Origin: CAVAWX01 sp963614215
Lineage (GTDB): Bacteria; Actinomycetota; Coriobacteriia; Coriobacteriales; QAMH01
Direction of reading: 5' to 3'
Assembly: GCA_963614215.1 (NCBI GenBank)
Contig: CAVECB010000030.1
Coordinates: 1 to 21,920, forward strand
DNA length: 21,920 nt
The notes beneath the pieces are model-generated. The model saw only the letters and a list, made by a program, of their open reading frames with translations, did no database searches and was not told where the DNA came from. Positions 15,481-21,920 of this stretch are shown one piece after another. Position 1 is the stretch's first letter. Every line of letters starts with the position of its first letter. The position numbers and the translations under genes are program-made.

Positions 15481-17181
15481 TTAAGTGTGGCTGACCACGA
15501 CGGTGCCCACCTTCACCAGCCCGTAGAGCGCGGCCGCCTTGTCGGTAGGCAGGTTGATGCAGCCGTGGCTGCCCGACTCCTTGTAGATGGTGCCGCCGAA
15601 GCTACTGCGCCACGACGCGTCGTGGAAGGCCACCGAATCGCCCACGAAGGGCATCCAATAGCTCACGGGTGTCTCGTAGTCGGGTTTGCCGTCGCCGTTT
15701 TCGTCGGCGCCAATAAGCGTGCGGTCGCGCCCCATGTTCGAGTTGATGGTGTAGACGCCGGTGGGGCTGGTGCGGTTGTCTTTTTCGGCACCGGAGACGA
15801 TGTCACTTTCCCAGATGATGTTGCCGGACTCGTCGTAGAAGCGCGCGTGCTGCTCGCCTAGGTCGATGTCGATGTAGCTCGTCCAGTCTGCGCCGCCGGG
15901 CTGCCATTTCGCCGCCGAGGCGTTCATGGGGATGTCGATGGCCTCGCTCGAGCCCGCCTCGATGGCCTGTGTAAGCTGGCCTGCCAAAGTCGCGCCGTCG
16001 ATGCTCCAACCGTAAGTGCCGCCCGAAACCGTGCACTGCTTGCCGTCGGCGCGGGTGTAGCTGCGGGTCGCGCCGATGGTATCGCACTGGCGCGAAAGCT
16101 CGCCTTGGGTCCACTTCGCCACCGTGTCCACATCCACCACGGCTTGAGCCTCGCCGTCAAGGACGACCCAGCCACCTATGAGTGAGGCGTCCACGGTGCG
16201 CACCTGCGTGCCCGAGGCCGTGAGGTCGATTTTGCACTTCGCGAAGGTGTTGGCCTTTTGCACGGCGGCAGGCAGGCGCGCATCATCGGACAAGAGCGCT
16301 GGCTGCTCGCGCACATCGTCGCCAAGCACTATGTCGCCTTTGAGCGCACGGACCGCATCTGCGACGAGATTTAGGGCGGCGTCTTTGTCGATGTAGGTGC
16401 CCGCCTCTTCCTTCACGATGGAAAAGGCCTGCTTGGAGCTGTCGTAGGCGATGGTCGCGGCCTGCGGGTGGGACGCCTCTTCATTGAAGGCATCGATTGG
16501 ACCTCCCACAATCTGGGAGAGCTTGTCGGCATCGAAGCTCAGCGGCTCTTCGATATGCAGGTCGCGGCTGGTGAAAACGGCGATGGGCCAGGCCCACTCG
16601 TTCATCGCGTTGGCCACGGCGGCCCCAAAGGCATCGCCATCAAAGCCCAAGTCGATGTCGGCGCCGGAAAAGTCCGCCGAGACACCATCGCCGCGCACGG
16701 TGGCCGCATAGTCGGTGACCTGCGCGGTGCGCGAAGAGGCCAGCTCGGAGATGGAGGCAAGCGAGGCGTCCTCGCCGTTTATCTTGGTGGAGGGAAAAAC
16801 GTGCGAGGAAAAGTAGAGTGCGCCGCCGAGGTAGACAGCGGCCAGCACCGCGACGATGATGCCTGCGATGGCAAGTGTGCGGCGCGAGATGGGGCGGGTG
16901 TCTCGGGCAGCCTGGGCGACCTCTCCCCCTGCAGGCACTGCGACGTTCGCGTTGAAGGTTTCGACGTCCGAACCGGGCGTTTCATCGTTTTCAACGAGCA
17001 CTTCATCATTTTCGGCGCTCGCCCCGCCGCCTGCATCCTGCGCGGACGCATCCGAAGCATCGGCGTCCTCGAACTCGAAGTCTTCGACGTCGTCGACTTC
17101 TAGTTCGCCTGCGGCCGACTCGGCAAGCCCTTGCACGTATTTGCCCGCCTTCACCTGCGCGTTTTTCGGGGCTTTCCTCAT
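15481..17181 (-). CDS. Membrane-anchored L,D-transpeptidase (YkuD domain, PG_binding_4-type region)
   Basis: Peptidoglycan enzyme of 566 residues that should form or edit peptide crosslinks outside the membrane. An acidic cytoplasmic N-terminus (about 25-98) precedes one membrane helix (101-124). A long extracellular region (about 130-425) fits the PG_binding_4 domains that often precede YkuD. The C-terminal YkuD domain (about 434-566) carries SPTGVYTI (472-479), His520 in VAFHDASW and the catalytic GSHGCINLP with His539 and Cys541. ATG 17181 is chosen because GGGAAAGG lies 11 bases upstream and the product then starts just before the expected tail; an in-frame extension to 17355 has no ribosome site and would cross the divergent promoter. 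It is divergent from a polysaccharide deacetylase. The substrate (3-3 crosslinking versus protein attachment) cannot be told from sequence. Confidence 0.93.
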   Translation of the reverse strand: MRKAPKNAQVKAGKYVQGLAESAAGELEVDDVEDFEFEDADASDASAQDAGGGASAENDEVLVENDETPGSDVETFNANVAVPAGGEVAQAARDTRPISRRTLAIAGIIVAVLAAVYLGGALYFSSHVFPSTKINGEDASLASISELASSRTAQVTDYAATVRGDGVSADFSGADIDLGFDGDAFGAAVANAMNEWAWPIAVFTSRDLHIEEPLSFDADKLSQIVGGPIDAFNEEASHPQAATIAYDSSKQAFSIVKEEAGTYIDKDAALNLVADAVRALKGDIVLGDDVREQPALLSDDARLPAAVQKANTFAKCKIDLTASGTQVRTVDASLIGGWVVLDGEAQAVVDVDTVAKWTQGELSRQCDTIGATRSYTRADGKQCTVSGGTYGWSIDGATLAGQLTQAIEAGSSEAIDIPMNASAAKWQPGGADWTSYIDIDLGEQHARFYDESGNIIWESDIVSGAEKDNRTSPTGVYTINSNMGRDRTLIGADENGDGKPDYETPVSYWMPFVGDSVAFHDASWRSSFGGTIYKESGSHGCINLPTDKAAALYGLVKVGTVVVSHT

Positions 17182-17288
17182 GTGGCGCGCAACCTTTCCC
17201 TGTTGTGAAATCAAAGACACAGCCGCACGGCAAGACGCGCGCCGAGAAGGCGACGTGGCCGCACGGACGCGCCCATGATAGCCCCGCC

Positions 17289-17329
17289 GTGCGTTTTCGC
17301 ACTCGACAATCGAACAAGTATGCGATAAT
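17289..17329 (+). promoter_or_regulatory. Promoter of the deacetylase gene with an overlapping palindrome
   Basis: An extended -10 (TGC then GATAAT, 17321-17329) follows a -35-like TCGACA (17303-17308) after 15 bases. A perfect inverted repeat GTGCG-TTTT-CGCAC (17289-17302) abuts the -35 and could be an operator. The start point would be about 17336, next to the ATG at 17337, implying a leaderless or nearly leaderless mRNA. Confidence 0.5.
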
Positions 17330-17336
17330 GCCCCGC

Positions 17337-18272
17337 ATGAAAAACACAAGCGCATTCAGCCGCGTGCTCATCGTCACGCTCATCGTCCTCGTCATCGCAA
17401 TCGTCGTCGAGCAGGTCGTCATGTCGAATGCCGACGCGCGCCTGCAGTCCGCCCAAGGCGAGCTGTCGCAGGCCCAGGCGCAAGTGCAGCAGACCCAGCA
17501 GAAAAACGACGAGCTGAGCGCGAAGCAATCCGACCAGCTCTTGGAGTGGCGCAACGCGCAGGGGCGCCTGTCGTTTATGGGCGACGGCTCGGGCAAGGTG
17601 TGCTATTTGACCTTCGATGATGGGCCAGACGACGAACTAACGACGAAAAACCTCCAGATCCTGAAGGAGAAAGGCGCCGTTGCCACCTGGTTTTGCCTGG
17701 GCAACAACGAGGAGTACACCTACTTGAACCTCGATTTGTGCAAGGAAATTGAGGCGCAGGGCAGCGCCGTCGGCATCCACGACTGGGACCAAAACGACAG
17801 CTACAGCTACTACAAAAACGGTGTGGACAACTACTTCACCAGCGATTTCGATAAAACGAAGGAAAAGCTCGAGGCGGCGGTGGGCCACGAGATAAAGATT
17901 TGTCGCTTCGCCGGCGGCTCGACTACCATCGGCTACTACAACAAAAGCGTCTCCACCGCGCTGCCCCAAGAGATTATCAAGCGCGGCTACCAGTACTTCG
18001 ACTGGAACGTGCTCGCGGGCGACTCCGAGTCTTCGCAGATGGTGAATGGCAAGGTGCCGACGGCCACCATCTTGAACAACGTGATGAAAGACGCCGAGAA
18101 GTTCGCGAAGACGAACTCGCCTATTTGCGTGCTCATGCACGACAACCCCGGCAAGGAGACCACGACCGAGGCCCTGCCGGAGATGATCGACCGCCTGAAG
18201 GAGCTGGGATACACCTTCAAGACGCTCGACTACAACACGCCGGGCTTCTACCAGATGAAGATCGTGGACTAA
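17337..18272 (+). CDS. Membrane-anchored NodB-family polysaccharide deacetylase with altered metal-site motif
   Basis: Predicted 311-residue carbohydrate-esterase-4 protein that would remove acetyl groups from an envelope glycan such as peptidoglycan. Residues 9-29 are a membrane anchor, 30-70 a Gln/Ala-rich coiled coil, 85-305 the NodB domain. Motif 1 is intact (TFDDGP 92-97, Asp94/Asp95). In motif 2, where HTxSH-type metal ligands are expected, it reads GIHDWDQND: His148 is present but the second His is Gln152. Motif 3 is CRFAGGS (189-195), with FDWNVLAGD (221-229) and LMHDN with His268 following. Activity may therefore be changed or lost. ATG 17337 is used; ATG 17328 is also possible. Neither has a ribosome site, which fits a leaderless transcript. 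The next gene follows after 25 bases. Confidence 0.88.
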   Translation: MKNTSAFSRVLIVTLIVLVIAIVVEQVVMSNADARLQSAQGELSQAQAQVQQTQQKNDELSAKQSDQLLEWRNAQGRLSFMGDGSGKVCYLTFDDGPDDELTTKNLQILKEKGAVATWFCLGNNEEYTYLNLDLCKEIEAQGSAVGIHDWDQNDSYSYYKNGVDNYFTSDFDKTKEKLEAAVGHEIKICRFAGGSTTIGYYNKSVSTALPQEIIKRGYQYFDWNVLAGDSESSQMVNGKVPTATILNNVMKDAEKFAKTNSPICVLMHDNPGKETTTEALPEMIDRLKELGYTFKTLDYNTPGFYQMKIVD

Positions 18273-18297
18273 AAAAAGCGCGGAGGGGACGGAAAAG

Positions 18298-18960
18298 ATG
18301 CGCAAGCGGCGCTACACAGACGAGACGGGCGCGGGCGGCAGACGCTATGGGGCAGGTGCCGAAGGGCGCTATGGCGTAGGTGGCGAAGGGCGCCGCGCGC
18401 AGGCCGACGGATACGCGCAGACACAGCAGCACGTGCGCCGCAACGCCTCGCTTGATCTAGACGAGGGCTTCGTGGACCCCATCGGCAGCGCGCGCAGCTA
18501 CCGCAACGCGCAGGCAAGCGGCAGTGCGCGGCGCGTGCAGGCTCCCTCGTATCGCGGGGCGGCTCAGATGCGCGATGCCACGTACGCCCCCTCGCGCAAC
18601 GCAGCACCCGGCAGCGCCCAGGCCGAATACGAAGACTATCGCGCGCGCCAGATGCAGATGCACTCGCGCGATGCGGCCAGATACCACGCGCGACCTTCCG
18701 GCCTCGAGGCGTCGTCAGAAAAGGTTTCGCGCAAGCCGGCGCTGGTCATAGGGCTTGCCGTGGTATGCGTGGTGTTGCTGCTCGTGTTCGTAGTGCGCGT
18801 GCCGATGCTCATGGGCACGCTGTCAAAGGCTGGCGAGGCAGGTGCCGCACTGTCCGAGCAGCAAGCTCAGCTCGACGAGCTGAAAGGTGCCAACGAGCAG
18901 CTGCAGCAATCTGTCGACTCGATGCAAAGCACCATCGACGCCTACAACGCGAAGAAGTAG
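18298..18960 (+). CDS. Small single-pass membrane protein with C-terminal coiled coil
   Basis: 220 residues, family not recognised. The start is well supported: GGAGGGG (18282-18288) lies 9 bases before ATG 18298. A long, basic, Arg/Gly/Ala/Gln-rich and probably disordered cytoplasmic N-terminus (1-145) begins with a duplicated RYGxGxEG unit (residues 16-31). One membrane helix follows (147-169) and then an external heptad-like helix (about 175-215, LSEQQAQLDELKGANEQLQ). It follows the deacetylase after 25 bases and is probably co-transcribed. The deacetylase also has a TM helix directly followed by a coiled coil, so a complex between them is a reasonable inference. The topology recalls FtsL/DivIC-type division proteins, but no sequence match could be judged. 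Confidence 0.85.
   Translation: MRKRRYTDETGAGGRRYGAGAEGRYGVGGEGRRAQADGYAQTQQHVRRNASLDLDEGFVDPIGSARSYRNAQASGSARRVQAPSYRGAAQMRDATYAPSRNAAPGSAQAEYEDYRARQMQMHSRDAARYHARPSGLEASSEKVSRKPALVIGLAVVCVVLLLVFVVRVPMLMGTLSKAGEAGAALSEQQAQLDELKGANEQLQQSVDSMQSTIDAYNAKK
18343..18390 (+). repeat. Two tandem 24-bp repeats
   Basis: CGCTATGGGGCAGGTGCC plus GAAGGG (18343-18366) is followed directly by CGCTATGGCGTAGGTGGC plus GAAGGG (18367-18390), with three differences in 24 bases. In frame they encode RYGAGAEG and RYGVGGEG in the cytoplasmic tail of the coiled-coil membrane protein. Confidence 0.85.
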
Positions 18961-18980
18961 CGCGGCGCGTTAAGCGGCGC

Positions 18981-18999
18981 GACGCGCAAATGTCGCGTC
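18981..18999. terminator. Weak hairpin between convergent genes
   Basis: GACGCG (18981-18986) pairs with CGCGTC (18994-18999) around a seven-base loop, 20 bases past the stop of the coiled-coil gene and upstream of the galE end. There is no T-run on either side, and other pairings are possible in this GC-rich stretch (18961-19068). It may be a shared terminator. Confidence 0.3.
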
Positions 19000-19068
19000 C
19001 CGCTTCACCCGGCGCCCCGCGAGGCGTCCCGCAAGGCGCTTTGCGTCGCAAAAACCCGCGCGAAGCCT

Positions 19069-20085
19069 CTACCCCTCATAGCCGTTCGGGTTGGCCTCCT
19101 GCCAACGCCAAGAGTCGGCACACATGTCCTCGATGGTATAGCGCGCCTTCCAGCCCAGCTCCGCAGCCGCCTTGTCGCAGCCCGCATAGCACGAGGCGAT
19201 GTCGCCTGCGCGGCGCGGTTTGATTTTGTAGGGCACCTTCACCCCGGTGGTCTTCTCGAAGGCACCCACCAGCTCCAGCACGCTCGTGCCACGCCCCGTA
19301 CCAAGGTTGTAGATGCTGCAGCCGCCCTCGAGTTTCAGCGCCGCGAGCGCCGCCACGTGCCCTGCGGCCAGATCCATGACGTGGATGTAGTCGCGCACGC
19401 CCGTGCCGTCCGGCGTGTCGTAGTCGTCGCCAAAAACGCCCAGCTCGGGCAGTTTGCCGACGGCCACCTGCGTGATGTAAGGCATGAGGTTGTTGGGGAT
19501 GCCGGTCGGGTCTTCGCCCATGGTGCCCGACGGGTGCGCCCCGATGGGGTTGAAGTAGCGCAAAAGCACGACGTTCATGTCCGGCGCGGCCTGCTGCGTA
19601 TCGGTCAGGATGCGCTCGATCATGGCCTTGGTCGTGCCGTAGGGGTTGGTCGTCTCGCCGCGCGGCATGTCCTCGGTCAGCGGCAACGTCTCGGGCGTGC
19701 CATAGACGGTGGCGCTGCTGGAGAAGATGATGTTTTTGCAGCCGCCCGCGCGCATGGCCAAGAGGAGCTTTGCCGTGCCGCCGACGTTGTTGTCGTAGTA
19801 CTCGACGGGCTTTTCCACGCTCTCGCCCACCGCTTTGAGGCCGGCGAAGTGGATGACGCAGTCGTAGGCGCCCTCGGCAAAAACGCGCGTCATCTTCTCC
19901 ACGTCGCGGATGTCGCCTTCGATGAAGGCGGGGCGCGTACCCGTGATGGCCTCGATGCGCTCGAAGACCACGGGATTGGCGTTCGAGAGGTTGTCGTAGG
20001 CTACGGCCTCATGCCCTGCCTGCTGCAACTCGACGATGGTGTGGCTGCCGATGAACCCGGCGCCGCCGGTGACGAGGATCTTCAT
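19069..20085 (-). CDS. galE: UDP-glucose 4-epimerase GalE
   Basis: Cytoplasmic NAD-dependent epimerase converting UDP-glucose and UDP-galactose, supplying galactose for envelope glycans or the Leloir pathway. 338 residues, the usual GalE length. The NAD-binding loop TGGAGFIGSH is at 6-15. The catalytic Ser124 (SSSATVYG) and Tyr149/Lys153 (NPYGTTK) fall at the positions known from E. coli GalE. GVRDYIHVMDLAAGH and the C-terminal YAGCDKAAAELGW are also typical. ATG 20085 is chosen because it places the Rossmann strand at residue 1, with AAGGA about 10 bases upstream; an upstream in-frame extension to 20202 is low-complexity. It stands alone between the envelope genes and tRNA-Asp. Activity on N-acetylated sugars cannot be excluded. 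Confidence 0.95.
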   Translation of the reverse strand: MKILVTGGAGFIGSHTIVELQQAGHEAVAYDNLSNANPVVFERIEAITGTRPAFIEGDIRDVEKMTRVFAEGAYDCVIHFAGLKAVGESVEKPVEYYDNNVGGTAKLLLAMRAGGCKNIIFSSSATVYGTPETLPLTEDMPRGETTNPYGTTKAMIERILTDTQQAAPDMNVVLLRYFNPIGAHPSGTMGEDPTGIPNNLMPYITQVAVGKLPELGVFGDDYDTPDGTGVRDYIHVMDLAAGHVAALAALKLEGGCSIYNLGTGRGTSVLELVGAFEKTTGVKVPYKIKPRRAGDIASCYAGCDKAAAELGWKARYTIEDMCADSWRWQEANPNGYEG

Positions 20086-20145
20086 CCCTCTCGCGTCCTT
20101 TCCCTTGTGGTTGCGGCGCTGTGCGCGGCCGTGCCGTCGCGCGGG

Positions 20146-20180
20146 GCGTGCATGCGCTGCATGTGCTGCGCATCGCACGC
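20146..20180 (-). promoter_or_regulatory. Long imperfect hairpin in the galE leader
   Basis: GCGTGCATGCGC (20146-20157) pairs with GCGCAT-C-GCACGC (20168-20180), twelve base pairs with a single bulged C and a ten-base loop. It lies about 60 bases before the galE start and after a possible -10 TAGAAT (complement of 20218-20223, no good -35 found), so it would be in the 5' leader. Its role is unknown. Confidence 0.45.
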
Positions 20181-20265
20181 TTGCCCCTTTTGGCGCCTTC
20201 ATGTCGTGTCGGGGCTGATTCTAGCGCGAAGGGCACGAGCGTTGCGGGCAAAAGCCGCAGATACA

Positions 20266-20306
20266 GCGAAAGGCCGCACCCCCGTGGTGGAGATGCGGCC
20301 TTTCGC
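20266..20306. terminator. Strong hairpin terminator after tRNA-Asp
   Basis: GCGAAAGGCCGCA (20266-20278) pairs perfectly with TGCGGCCTTTCGC (20294-20306), 13 base pairs with a 15-base loop, 12 bases past the 3' end of tRNA-Asp on the minus strand. The stem is symmetric, with A-runs and T-runs within its arms, so it could act on either strand. The likely main role is ending the tRNA transcript before galE. Confidence 0.7.
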
Positions 20307-20317
20307 GAATTCATAAG

Positions 20318-20394
<77 letters not shown>

Positions 20395-20418
20395 GACTGC
20401 GAAACGCAGCGTCAAAGG

Positions 20419-20447
20419 ATACTACCTGAAACTTCGCGGCTCGTAAA
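20419..20447 (-). promoter_or_regulatory. Promoter of tRNA-Asp
   Basis: On the minus strand, TTTACG (complement of 20442-20447) is followed after 17 bases by TAGTAT (complement of 20419-20424). The start point would be about 20412, 18 bases before the mature tRNA. It follows directly after the groL terminator. Confidence 0.7.
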
Positions 20448-20458
20448 GCAGAAATTTC

Positions 20459-20489
20459 AAAAAATATCGCGACGCGCGTGGATGCACGC
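20459..20489 (-). terminator. Intrinsic terminator of groL
   Basis: On the minus strand, GCGTG-CATC-CACGC (complement of 20476-20489) is followed by GCGTCGCGATA and a run of six T (complement of 20459-20464), about 25 bases past the groL stop. The short stem can be extended imperfectly with flanking GCG repeats. Confidence 0.6.
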
Positions 20490-20513
20490 AGACGCAACGC
20501 ATACGCGCACGGG

Positions 20514-21920
20514 CTACATCATGCCGCCGCCCTGGGCCATCGCGGCGGCAGCCTGCGCGGCGGCCTCCTTCTCGGCGTCTTCGGGCACCTCGGAGACAGT
20601 CGCGGCCGTGATCAGCAGCATCGTGGCCACCGAGGCGGCGTTTTGCAGCGCGGAGCGCACGACTTTCACCGGGTCGATGACGCCCATCTCGAGCATGTCG
20701 CCGTACTCGCCGGTCGCAGCGTTCAGGCCAAAGCCAGTCTTGGAGTTCTTGATCTTGTCCACGACGACCGAACCTTCAAAGCCGGAGTTCTCGGCGATGG
20801 CACGCATCGGGGCCTCGCAGGCGCGGCGCACGATTTCGACGCCAACCTTCTCGTCGTCAGAGACGGTCTTCACCTTGTCAAGCGCGCCCACCGCGTCGAT
20901 GAGGGCCGCGCCGCCACCGGCGATGATGCCCTCCTCGACGGCCGCATGCGTGGCCTGCAAGGCGTCGTCGATGCGGCTCTTGGTCTCTTTCAGCTCGGCC
21001 TCGGTGGCCGCGCCAACCTTGATGACGGCCACGCCGCCGGACAGCTTCGCTTTGCGCTCGTTGAGCTTGTCGCGATCAAAGTCGCTTGTGGTCTCTTCGA
21101 TCTGGGCCTCGATCTGCTTGATGCGCTCCTCGATGTCGGCCTTCTTGCCGGCGCCATCCACGATGGTGGTCGCGTCTTTGGTGACCTTGATGGACTTGGC
21201 CGTGCCGAGCATCTCGACGCTGGCATCGGCCAGCGACACGCCGAGCTCTTCCATGATGGGCTGCGCGCCCGTCAAAACGGCGATGTCTTCAAGCATGCGC
21301 TTGCGGCGATCGCCAAAGCCCGGCGCCTTCACCGCAACGACGTTCAAGATACCGCGGATGCGGTTCAGCACCAGGGTGGCCAGCGCCTCACCCTCGACGT
21401 CTTCGGCGATGATCAGCAGCGACTTGGAGTTCTGCATGATGCTTTCGAGCAGCGGCAGGATGTCTTGAATCGACGAAATCTTCTGGTCGGTGATCAGCAC
21501 GTAGGGGTTTTGCAGCTCGGCCACGGTGCGGTCTTCGTTGGTGGCCATGTAGGGGCTGAGATAGCCCTTGTCGAACTCCATGCCCTCGACCACGTCGATG
21601 TCGATGCCGAAGGTGTTGGAGTCCTCGACGGTGATGACGCCGTCTTTGCCGACCTTTTCCATGGCATCGGCGATCTTCTCGCCAATTTGCGGGTCGCCCG
21701 CCGAGATGGTGCCGACGTTTTTCACCTGGTCAAAACCCTTGACCTCGGTCGCGTCCTTTTTCACTTTCTCCACCAGCGCGTCCACGGCCTTGTTGATGCC
21801 GGCGCGGATGGCCAGCGGGTTGGCGCCGGCGGTGACGTTTTTCAGGCCTTCCTTGACCATAACGTCGGCCAGAAGCGTCGCGGTCGTCGTGCCGTCGCCT
21901 GCCACGTCGTTGGTCTTGAC
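20514..21920 (-). CDS. groL: Chaperonin GroEL (Hsp60), N-terminus cut by window edge
   Basis: ATP-dependent folding chamber subunit. 468 residues are visible, and about 78 N-terminal residues lie beyond the right edge. The first visible residues are VKTNDVAGDGTTTATLLA, which contain the ATPase Asp equivalent to E. coli Asp87. Further landmarks are SAGDPQIGEKIADAMEKVG, the apical FDKGYLSPYM and VKAPGFGDRRK segments, EEGIIAGGGAAL, and AATGEYGDM with IDPVKVVRSALQNAASVA. The C-terminus ends in the flexible GGGMM tail. The stop at 20514 is followed by an intrinsic terminator. Whether groS is adjacent cannot be seen. Confidence 0.97.
   Translation of the reverse strand, partial: VKTNDVAGDGTTTATLLADVMVKEGLKNVTAGANPLAIRAGINKAVDALVEKVKKDATEVKGFDQVKNVGTISAGDPQIGEKIADAMEKVGKDGVITVEDSNTFGIDIDVVEGMEFDKGYLSPYMATNEDRTVAELQNPYVLITDQKISSIQDILPLLESIMQNSKSLLIIAEDVEGEALATLVLNRIRGILNVVAVKAPGFGDRRKRMLEDIAVLTGAQPIMEELGVSLADASVEMLGTAKSIKVTKDATTIVDGAGKKADIEERIKQIEAQIEETTSDFDRDKLNERKAKLSGGVAVIKVGAATEAELKETKSRIDDALQATHAAVEEGIIAGGGAALIDAVGALDKVKTVSDDEKVGVEIVRRACEAPMRAIAENSGFEGSVVVDKIKNSKTGFGLNAATGEYGDMLEMGVIDPVKVVRSALQNAASVATMLLITAATVSEVPEDAEKEAAAQAAAAMAQGGGMM

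Noticed and set aside
20086..20202. 39-codon N-terminal extension of galE
   Set aside because: It is low-complexity (His/Arg/Ala), overlaps the leader hairpin, and GalE proteins start directly at the Rossmann strand (MKILVTGGAG).

Overview
This GC-rich window (long GC-rich antisense shadow frames, C/G-rich third codon positions) looks like a chromosomal segment of a high-GC Gram-positive bacterium, most probably a member of the Coriobacteriia (Eggerthellales: Slackia/Eggerthella-like). This is an inference. It rests on a Ser-rich lipoprotein linker in ModA, a giant surface protein ending in three cell-wall-binding-2 repeats, InlB-type and BspA-type repeats, and a stand-alone groL. No mobile element, integrase, CRISPR array or plasmid function was seen.

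Layout. (1) 1-193, minus: the first 64 codons of an exported protein that runs off the left edge. (2) 486-4342, plus: a molybdate ABC transporter operon, modA (lipoprotein), modB (permease with an unusual N-terminal exported domain and a C-terminal tail) and modC (ATPase). A clear sigma-70-type promoter lies upstream and hairpins follow modA and modC. (3) 15375-4478, minus: a probable two-gene cell-surface operon behind one promoter. It encodes a 710-residue membrane-anchored protein with an acidic stalk, then a 2833-residue secreted mosaic protein (GLUG, Ig-like, BspA leucine-rich, InlB-type, CW_binding_2). The two appear to share one uncharacterised domain. (4) 17181-15481, minus: a membrane-anchored L,D-transpeptidase. 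Divergent from it, 17337-18960, plus, are a membrane-anchored NodB-family deacetylase, probably leaderless, and a small TM/coiled-coil protein. (5) 20085-19069, minus: galE. (6) 20394-20318, minus: tRNA-Asp(GTC) with promoter and terminator. (7) 20514-21920, minus: groL, missing its N-terminus at the right edge.

Functional reading. The central 13 kb is an envelope region: surface display (giant protein and stalked partner), peptidoglycan crosslinking (L,D-transpeptidase), possible glycan editing (deacetylase plus coiled-coil partner) and UDP-galactose supply (GalE). The molybdate operon converges on it and is probably unrelated in function. The observations most worth follow-up are the ModB fusion, the domain shared by the two surface proteins, the altered metal-ligand motif of the deacetylase, and its matched TM-coiled-coil neighbour. 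No complete, demonstrably new system was recognised. All family assignments come from reading motifs by eye, without database searches.
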